Position numbers and translations under genes: made by a program. Below are positions 56,577 through 64,000 of a stretch of 64,000 nt of DNA, piece after piece; positions within the stretch are counted from its first letter, which is position 1; the number at the start of each line of letters is the position of its first letter. The notes below the pieces were generated by a model. It saw only the letters and a program-made list of their open reading frames with translations. It made no database searches and was not told the DNA's origin. The stretch is taken from the NCBI GenBank assembly GCA_907163375.1, contig CAJQUW010007085.1, positions 124,001-188,000 on the forward strand, written 5' to 3'. Source of the DNA: Prostheceraeus crozeri (taxonomy: Eukaryota > Platyhelminthes > Polycladida > Euryleptidae).

Positions 56577-56609
56577 TGTAAAAGTCATATGGTACTTCAT
56601 CAGAAGCAC
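56577..56609 (-). CDS. Microexon (33 nt), unit 2
   Basis: Identical to 51569-51601 (GASDEVPYDFYS). Confidence 0.65.
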
Positions 56610-56868
56610 CTGAAATTGCAATAATGAAGTCAGAGCTTTGACATCAATCTCTATGTCATCACTTGCTGAAGACTTCTGACAGATCGAAGAGATCGATAAA
56701 CAATAAAAAAAATCATTCATGTTGCAAAAAGTCATGCAGCTGTGCTCACCACAGAGATAATTTGCTTAGTCTGCGTTGTTTGGTCTAGAGACATTTTATA
56801 ATACTGATGGTCACGCTTTGAGCGTACATAGGGTCTACAAGTGAATACATAAATTACATAAAGCTTAC

Positions 56869-56909
56869 CTGCACAGCAAGATGTTTCGCGACTCTTGAAG
56901 TCGAATTAC
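56869..56909 (-). CDS. Candidate microexon, weak, unit 2
   Basis: Same as 51861-51901, with the same poor acceptor. Confidence 0.3.
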
Positions 56910-57065
56910 CCGTTTGATTCTACATGAACAAGTAAACGCATGCTTTGAAGCAAGATCTGCAATCCGTGATATTATGGTGCATGGAGAGCAGTGGCGCGGT
57001 CTCCGTGCCTGCGAGGTCTTCACCACATACCCAAAAATAATCATCAACATTCATGAAAGAAAAAA

Positions 57066-57900
57066 GTTCAATTTCCATTGCATAGAATTGCAATTGATTA
57101 TAATTACTAATTACATCTTTATCAATGTAATTGACTACGCTTACAAATTTCTACGTCTTTTTTCAATTGCATTTCAATTACTTTGCAATTAATTACTCTA
57201 GATAACTTCCGGCATTGCATTACCTGTTTTCCCAACTTTTATCTTTCATGGCGTATATACAAGGTCAATCATTAGTTGCCACTGCTTGAAATACAGACCA
57301 CGCTTATAGCATTGATACAAAATTGTCACATTTTCATCTCCCATCCCCACCAAGTGCTTTCGCGTTACATCTGTGCTACGATTCAAACTGGAGATGCATC
57401 ATTCTGTGAAAGCGACACTTGTGACTCCTTACGATTGCAATTACAACTCCGTTAAGGTCAAAATTGATTGAAAGATTCAAATTGTGGCTTCTTGAAGAGT
57501 TTATGTGCATCTCATTCAACGAAGGGAAATTAATAGCGCTAGTCTTCTGATTTCTGTTTTCCGATCAGCAATTAGAGGGGAAGGAATATCACATTATATC
57601 ACATCATTATCACATTAAGGAATTTAGATTTTGACAATCCACTTCGTAGTACATTTCTTCGACAATTTTATGGCAGTTGTGCACCTGATGCATATCTAAG
57701 CATTTTACCGCATTATCGACGAGGAGGTGCGGCTATTTAAAATGTGCGCTAATGAACAGAGTTGACCGTAAGAGTAATTGCAATTACATCTCAATTACAT
57801 GGCTAAAAATGTTGCTGATTACAATTACAAATTACTCGTCAGAAAATGTAATTGGCTACAATTACTAACTACAGCAATTGTAATCACAAATTCAATTTCA
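57066..57900. repeat. AT-rich repeat, unit 2 copy
   Basis: Copy of 52058-52890. Confidence 0.4.
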
Positions 57901-59750
57901 ACGCAAGTCTGATGAAAATAAACGCATAAACCAGAAGATCTATAAAATCGCAAGCTTTGCGTCCTTGCATCTTGCTGTAGATATCGTTGTATCGTTTTAT
58001 TTGACGTGTAAAGCAGATTATTGCCCACGCGGCAGATAATATTTAGGCTACTCCAATGCACTGGAAGGAGCGTAATTATGAGTGCTCTTGTCCTGCTTTA
58101 GACTAGATCTGTGATTTTCACGATTGATCAGGTTAAATTTCTATTCAAATACTCTTGATAATCATAGACATTTCAGTCACAATCTGCCCTTGATCATCAT
58201 AGCACGTCGGCAAATAAAATTCTCTACACAACTCATGCATGAGATTGCTTCATCATAGCATTCGAACTCGTTGGATATAAGTGGCCATCACCTTGCGTGC
58301 TCGGGCATTTAAGATATCTAACTCGTGGAATACTATAAAGAAGCAATCATGCACGAGTTGCGAAAATAACTATACCTTTTTGCATTCTATTTCTAAATAA
58401 GTGAAATCGATTTCCGCTGAGCAGAATATTCATTTATTTATCATGTCATATTTCCAGATATTCCTTCTCAGTCAGCTCATAGAAATCATTCATGCAATAG
58501 AGATGTATTCATAGTGCATTCGATATCGTCATTCTGAAATTCAAATTCTGGCAGATTACGTGTACAGTTGCTGGATATCATCACTTTGAATGTCACTTTT
58601 TTGTCTAATCGGCAGCATGTCTGACGTACATGTAGAAAGCATCATGTTGTCTTATGTTAATACATAAAGTCAGAGAAATTAACAATACGATAGAAAGTCC
58701 TAGAATGGAAATTGCATGAAAATTATGGCATACTCCAGGGGAACTTAGTTGGGGCAAAATGCAAATTCTACGATCTGGCGTCCATGTTTTCTGATTGGCA
58801 TTTATGATTATCAAGCCAATTAGTGATCTGGATTGTTGCCCAGTGTCCAAAGATCATATAAACAAAAGTAATAATGAATTTACAAAATACTGCGCTGACA
58901 GGATGACAAAGAAGGAAATCCTATAAATCGTTCTCTACGTCTATCATTTTGAAATATCGCTCCTATAATCTATCAAGAGTATAATCAGACACATATGCAG
59001 CTTGTCATGTCGATTTACAGAACATATATTATACTCCAGCTTGAAATCAGAGGCCAAGAAATATTTTGCTTTATTCATTTTACTTTAAATGGCTTCCCCA
59101 TTCATTATATTTCAACAACTTTCAAAATCTTTGCATGCTTTCAAATATCAGCTTCCAAAATATCATCACACTATATCACACAAGTCACTCAATAATTAAT
59201 TGAAGATTTCCAGCGACATTCTATTTACCTGAGTGATGATTGTAGGCAAAGAAGCCTTCAGTGTGCTTATTCCAGAATAGCTCTAGGTATCTATATCGCT
59301 TGAAGGAGAAATTATCCAATAGTTAGATTTTTTATCTGTGAATTCTTGATATGCTCTTACAACCGGTACACCGACCACTTTCAATTATGATTATGTGAGT
59401 CAATTTTTATTTCGTTTTCCAGCATTGAAAAAATTGGATGATAGTTGTAAATGACTGCTACAAATAGACACAGTATAATAATCCATGGAATAGTAGCCTA
59501 TTTCAGATGAAACAATGCCACCATCTCACTTAAAATTCTCTGCATGATAATCCTGTAATTTGCTGTCAACAACTTCCACAACTAATTTGGCAAATATCTT
59601 GACTATGATGCAATGTTTTTAGATCGAATCTGATCTATGTACAAACCATAGATTTTCCATGTACCATCATTGTACATAAGCAAGATATCAAACTTCCATT
59701 CTTTCATAGTGTACCATTATCTACTTCTATGCATAAAGTGAAGATGTACG
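57901..59750. other. No gene seen (unit 2 interior)
   Basis: Copy of 52891-54740; no supported frame. Confidence 0.55.
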
Positions 59751-59754
59751 TAAT

Positions 59755-60815
59755 GACACCAGACGAAGAAAATATAATGAGTATAGCGAAAATTGATCGA
59801 GACCGTCTGATAGCAGCCTGGCAATCCGATTCAGACTACTTACAGTTAACAGATCAGCTAGGCATTCATTGGTATTCACTGCTAGAAGCACAACAGCCAA
59901 ATTCTTGAAAGACGGAAAGCGAACAACTGATAAGAAGAGCGGAAGAACTTATACAATGGCAAATGAATCGATGGTAGACGCAATGGTGAGATGCATTGAG
60001 GAGAAGTCCACCATCACCCTGACTGAAATCAAAAAGAAAGTCCAGTAGGAGCTTCCATCAAGTCCTACTGTTTGCGTCCAAACCATAAGTCGGTGTGTGG
60101 ACGGAAGACTGATCACCATGAAGCAGTTAAGATCCTCGCCTGTCCCATGGAACGAACCCAGTATCAAACTAGAAAGAAAGGCTTTCATGCAATGGCTGGT
60201 CGACAGTGGCATGCAGACATCAGTCTTTCAAGATGAAACTGGCTTCAATCTGTGAATTGCGAGAACACGTGGACGTGCACTTAAAGAACATCCAACTGTC
60301 AGGGTAGTAGAGGGACAGCGTGGTAGAACTCAACCGTTTCTTTGGCCGTATCCCCAACACATGGCCTTGTTCATTTCAGCATGATTGGATACGGAATGAC
60401 TACCAGTCATTTCTGCGACTTTTTGTCTGAAGTCAGCGAACTTCTTTCTAAAGAAGAATTTAACCTTCTTATAGGCAGTACATCATCGCATTCTGAAGAT
60501 GAGCTTCGACATCATACCCCACGCATCCGACGCTTACCATGATATAGTCCATTCCTAAATGTCACAGAATACGCGAATTCAGCGCTGAAATCCGATGTCA
60601 AGAGAGATCTTGCAAATCCTGATGTCCAAAGACAGATAAGTGACAATCAAATGGCAAGAGACGCTGGGAAGACACTCCACAGACACAGAATGGACATTTT
60701 GAAATCGCTCATTCAACAGAACATCAGCGTTATAACAGCCCAAAAAGTTCAGAAGTGGTTTTGACACGTGCTTGGCTACGCAAACAGATACTTTGCCGAA
60801 TCTGACATTTTTCAC
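59755..60815 (+). pseudogene. Tc1/mariner-like transposase, copy C
   Basis: Duplicate of copy B carried by the tandem unit, with a few substitutions (for example in the DELRHHTPRIRRLP region). Confidence 0.65.
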
Positions 60816-61153
60816 TGAACTTTCCTTGCCTTATAGGCTTTTATCCTACTTTCAGTGCTCTCATGTTCAAATAAAATGCCTTTGAACAGCATAGATATTT
60901 TCTTAGATGAAAAATCGGAAATTAGAATGACGAAAATTAATGCACTGAAATCTATGAAATTTGCCATATCGTAGACATAGGCATTTTGATAGGAAAAGTC
61001 AAAAGAAACTGAATTCACTTATTCAATAATAGAATACAAAAAGGTATATTAATATATATTAGGAATATATTTCTAAATTTCTCTATTCAAAATTTTTTCA
61101 CTATTTAGATGATCGACTTGATGAAACGCATGACAGGATTACATAAAGCTTTC

Positions 61154-61201
61154 CGGTAAATAGATCCACGTCTGGTCCCGGGGGTAGTAGTTTCATATCA
61201 G
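61154..61201 (-). pseudogene. Microexon copy with lost donor, third
   Basis: Same as 56143-56190, followed by gaaagc. Confidence 0.55.
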
Positions 61202-61292
61202 CTGAAGTGACAGTAATTAACTTCTCACGTGTCAAACAGCTCAAGTTTCTTCGTATGATTTATCGGTTGACACTTGAGTGTAATTCATGATG

Positions 61293-61507
61293 TCATTCTT
61301 CGCACTCTTCACAGTATTCTCCTAAACTTTTGTCTAAACACATTGGTATGTGAATCAAATTCAAGTTGAGGTTTGCGACAGTTGCACTGGAAAATGCATA
61401 TACAAATGCTACCTGAAAAATGGCATAATTTAAAATTAGAAATATAAGCAGAATTGCATAAAACTTGCCTGTTTCTCCTTCAAGGTAAAATGGTGATCTC
61501 ATTGCAC
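61293..61507 (-). CDS. Terminal exon with membrane segment, copy 3
   Basis: Read through as one exon after atttcag (61508 side): phase 1, GAMRSPFYLEGETG, then the hydrophobic stretch YAILLIFLILNYAIFQVAFV (a strong membrane segment), a short tail and LNLIHIPMCLDKSLGEYCEE, CEE, stop. The internal gc...ag gap (61413-61468, 56 nt) is not a multiple of three; splicing it would shift the tail and end early. Relative to copies 1, 2 and 4 it has 17 nt more in the gap and 1 nt more in the last part (total 18), so the read-through frame is kept. Confidence 0.55.
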
Positions 61508-61602
61508 CTGAAATGAGTATAATTAACTCCTTACATATCAAACCGCTCAAGTTATGGAATTGTAGTCAGATTGTAGGCATGACAGAATTGCATCAAACTT
61601 AC

Positions 61603-61641
61603 CGCTACTGATTATGTCACCTGGTATTGTAACTGTACTAC
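61603..61641 (-). CDS. Microexon (39 nt)
   Basis: Bounded by aatttcag and gtaagtttg; phase 1; reads GSTVTIPGDIISSG; paralogue of 49613-49651 (shared GD/EIISSG end). A 95-nt intron leads to 61293-61507. Confidence 0.65.
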
Positions 61642-61704
61642 CTGAAATTGCAATAAAAATAATAAATAATAATCAAAATACAAAATAAAATCAAATAATA
61701 CAAA

Positions 61705-63045
61705 TAGTCAAGGGAGAAGATAAGAAGTCAATGAGAGGTAATATCACTATCAATCATTCGATGGATAAAGTTCTTTCCGTTGAGCAGTCGATGCAGCCTA
61801 TGTCTGAGGTTCCTGCGATCTGTTGTTTCCGGTGGTAAAAGTCGATGAAAGCATGTGTCCCCGGTGCTGTAATATTTTGTAGAACAGCCATTTTTTTTCA
61901 CTTTTCTCAACTATTATCCTTGCGTCCGTCATTTGGGTGTAGCCGTGCCTCACTCCTCGCTTCAGATATTGTTCTATTCTCCTCCTTTCGTTGGTGCTCG
62001 TGAATCCCCACCAGCTGGCAGTAGCAGACTTAACCTTGTTGGTAATCATTGTTGAGCACAGCTGATGGAGCATACGGTATGTTGCTTTGCTCCTCGACTT
62101 TTCATTATCTTCATTGCGTATATGCCCTTGTTGCATTTTTTCCAGATCCTACTCACGTGGGCATCCATATGTAGTTTTTGTGTGAAGAAGACACCGAGGA
62201 TTATGATCTCTGAAGTACTTCTGATGTTAGGAAGATGTGGCGACTCCGCGTTGGCTCTGGATCTTTGAAAGATTATTTCTAGAGATTTTGTATCGTTGAG
62301 GTTGAGGTTCTTGTTTAATGCCCACTCCTTTATATGTTGCAACTCGACTGTTGTTGTATCGAAATTGTCCGGCGGTACAATCAGATATCTATCATCTGCA
62401 TATTTGATTATGATGTTGCCTACGATGGTTGGTTTCAGGTCCCATACAATCGTGGAGAATGCATTTGGTCCAACTGTCGATCCTTGAACCACGCCTGCAT
62501 TGATGTCTGTTGCATGCGACATTTACCCAAACATTTTAGTTGCCTGCTTACGTGACGTACGTATAACAGTCAGCAATCCAATTGCAGATTTGGTCGGGAA
62601 TTTTCAAATTGTTAAGCTTTTCATGCAACTTATACCTTCTCGCTGTGTCGAAAACTTTCGAGAAGTCTATAGTGACCATTAGAGCAGAGGTGTGATTTTC
62701 TAAAATAGCCATTACTTCAATTAGAATTGCTATCAAGGCTTCTGCGGTGCCTCCTGTTGGTTTGAAAGCGTATTGATCATTGTACATTTGTTCCTCGTCA
62801 TTGCTTGATCTATGATTTTTCTAGCAACAATTTTTCGCAAATTCGTGACAAAATTGGTGTTAGCACTGTTTAGCACTGATTAACTTTGTGATTGGTTCGT
62901 ATATGTAATCAGCTGCTATGCGAAGGAACCATGCTATTATATGATCACTGACAGAGATGTTTACTTCACTTTCATTGGAGCCATGTATGTTTCAGATGCG
63001 CCGATGTATTCAGTGATGTTTGCTGGTCCTTCACGCAAAATTTCT
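61705..63045 (-). mobile_element. LINE 3' fragment, copy 2
   Basis: Close copy of 49735-51226 (YADD reverse transcriptase at 62046-62522, DFSKVFDTAR at 62548-62787, C-terminal pieces 61728-62136), lacking about 140 bp found in copy 1. Carried by duplication rather than new insertion, since the flanks also match. Confidence 0.8.
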
Positions 63046-63087
63046 TCGTATGATTTATCGGTTGACACTTGAGTGTAATTCATGATG

Positions 63088-63206
63088 TCATTCTTCGCAC
63101 TCTTCACAATATTCTCCTAAACTTTTGTCTAAACACATTGGTATATGAATCAAATTCAAATGAGGTTTGCGACAATTGCACTGGAAAATGCATATACAAA
63201 TGCTAC
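63088..63206 (-). CDS. Terminal exon, copy 4
   Basis: As copy 1 with Gly for Arg in the tail (KSLGEYCEE). Confidence 0.6.
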
Positions 63207-63245
63207 CTGAAAAATGGCATAATTTAAAATTAGAGATAAACTTGC

Positions 63246-63287
63246 CTGATTCTCCTGGAAGGTCAAATAGAGGGTCAATCATTTTAC
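63246..63287 (-). CDS. Microexon with GC donor (42 nt), copy 4
   Basis: Bounded by tcatttcag and gcaagtttat; reads GKMIDPLFDLPGESG, a diverged form of 51432-51473. Confidence 0.6.
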
Positions 63288-63382
63288 CTGAAATGACAAT
63301 GATTAACTCCTTACACATCAAGCAGCTCAAGTTATAGAATTGCAGTCATATTGTAGGCATGACAGAATTGCATCAAACTTAC

Positions 63383-63415
63383 TGTAAAAGTCATATGGTA
63401 CTTCATCAGAAGCAC
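63383..63415 (-). CDS. Microexon (33 nt), copy 4
   Basis: Same as 51569-51601 (GASDEVPYDFYS) with the same 95-nt intron. Confidence 0.65.
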
Positions 63416-63674
63416 CTGAAATTGCAATAATGTAGTCAGAGCTTTGACATCAATCTCTATGTCATCACTTGCTGAAGACTTCTGACAGATCGAAGAGATC
63501 GATAAACAATAAAAAAAATCATTCATGTTGCAAAAAGTCATGCAGCTGTGCTCACCACAGAGATAATTTGCTTAGTCTGCGTTGTTTGGTCTAGAGACAT
63601 TTTATAATACTGATGGTCACGCTTTGAGCATACATAGGGTCTACAAGTGAATACATAAATTACATAAAGCTTAC

Positions 63675-63715
63675 CTGCGCAGCAAGATATTTCGCTACTC
63701 TTGGAGTCGAATTAC
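63675..63715 (-). CDS. Candidate microexon (41 nt)
   Basis: Acceptor aaacag and donor gtaagcttt; reads GNSTPRVAKYLAAQ in phase 1, but 41 nt breaks the phase rule. More intact than the copies at 51861 and 56869. Confidence 0.4.
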
Positions 63716-64000
63716 CTGTTTGATTCCTAATGCACATGTAAACGCATGCTTTGAAGCAAGATCTGCAATCCGTGATACTATGGTGCATGCAGAGCAGTGG
63801 CGCGGTCTCCGTGCCTGCGAGGTCTTCACCACATACCCAAAAATAATCATCAACATTCATGAAAGAAAAAAGTTCAATTTCCATTGCATAGAATTGCAAT
63901 TGATTATAATTACTAATTACATCTTCATCAATGTAATTGACTACGCTTACAAATTTCTCCGTCTTTTTTCAATTGCATTTCAATTACTTTGCAATTAATT

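Larger units (their letters stand above)
56235..61245. repeat. Tandem 5-kb duplication, unit 2
   Basis: Near-identical copy of 51227-56234 (period 5008, then 5011 to the next start). The junction ctcaag|tttcttcg at both ends of this unit fuses the intron after the 48-nt microexon directly to the segment that follows the LINE in the left part of the locus. Confidence 0.93.
47630..64000 (-). other. Microexon gene locus (tandemly duplicated)
   Basis: Minus-strand locus of small exons bounded by ttcag and gtaagt (or gcaagt). Most exon lengths are multiples of three (33, 39, 42, 48), entered in phase 1 so that the junction codon is usually Gly (G|GT), and the exons can be joined or skipped freely without shifting the frame. 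Five neighbouring exon pairs are separated by introns of exactly 95 nt: 48333-48427, 49518-49612, 51474-51568, 61508-61602, 63288-63382 (plus the duplicate in unit 2). These introns share nearly the same sequence (gtaagtttgatgcaattctg...). A terminal exon ending CEECEE-stop occurs four times. The first exon and any signal peptide must lie beyond the right edge. I do not recognise the protein. The architecture recalls schistosome microexon genes, by structure only. Confidence 0.6.

Noticed and set aside
47938-64000. Regular 95-nt repeats separated by 33-48-nt unique pieces, superficially like a CRISPR array
   Set aside because: The repeats are bounded by eukaryotic splice signals, the unique pieces keep a reading frame, the repeats are imperfect, and the context is animal DNA.
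1-64000. tRNA, rRNA or snRNA genes
   Set aside because: No A/B-box pair with cloverleaf potential or ribosomal core motif was noticed; a covariance search was not possible here.

Overview
The window is AT-rich animal DNA. It has spliced genes with GT-AG introns, non-LTR and Penelope-type retroelements, CACTA-, Tc1- and piggyBac-like DNA transposons, a Gypsy-type LTR element and a complete-length Polinton. The mix, together with scattered aggcctac/taggcctat words, suits a marine invertebrate; I cannot name the species. No rRNA or tRNA gene was recognised.

Layout. 1-6514: flank without a convincing gene. 6521-24341: a Polinton (Maverick) of 17.8 kb with terminal inverted repeats and a 6-bp target duplication (ccggcg/ctggcg). 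It carries fossil genes for protein-primed DNA polymerase B, packaging ATPase, major and minor capsid proteins, adenovirus-type protease, integrase, a phospholipase A2-like protein, a fibre-like coiled-coil protein and a sliding-clamp-like protein. It is broken in many places. It is peppered with short GC-rich double hairpins. 24348-28012: gene-poor flank with an old dispersed repeat that recurs near 45.8 kb.

28013-45708: a nested structure that reads as one large CACTA-superfamily (CMC) transposon. Its inverted ends start cccgagaaa and it has subterminal acttactag motifs. It carries a three-exon transposase (717 codons, no visible break) and a second intact acidic protein gene (304 aa). Inside it lie a TTAA-flanked piggyBac-like element, a foldback element, a 0.4-kb MITE, a 196-bp tandem array split by a Penelope fragment with perfect-looking inverted arms, and a Gypsy element with 98% identical LTRs and a 5-bp target duplication.

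47.6-64 kb (minus strand): the most unusual part. It is a locus built from tiny symmetric exons (33, 39, 42 or 48 nt, nearly all phase 1). Several neighbouring pairs are separated by introns of exactly 95 nt with near-identical sequence. It ends in a Cys-rich terminal exon that is repeated four times. Two almost identical 5.0-kb tandem units (51227-56234 and 56235-61245) carry copies of these exons, a decayed Tc1-like transposase and other repeats; LINE reverse-transcriptase fragments lie in the introns. One copy of the terminal exon encodes a strong membrane segment, while the others carry compensating indels that replace it. This looks like an expanding microexon gene family whose products are diversified by exon shuffling and tandem duplication. 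I do not recognise the protein.
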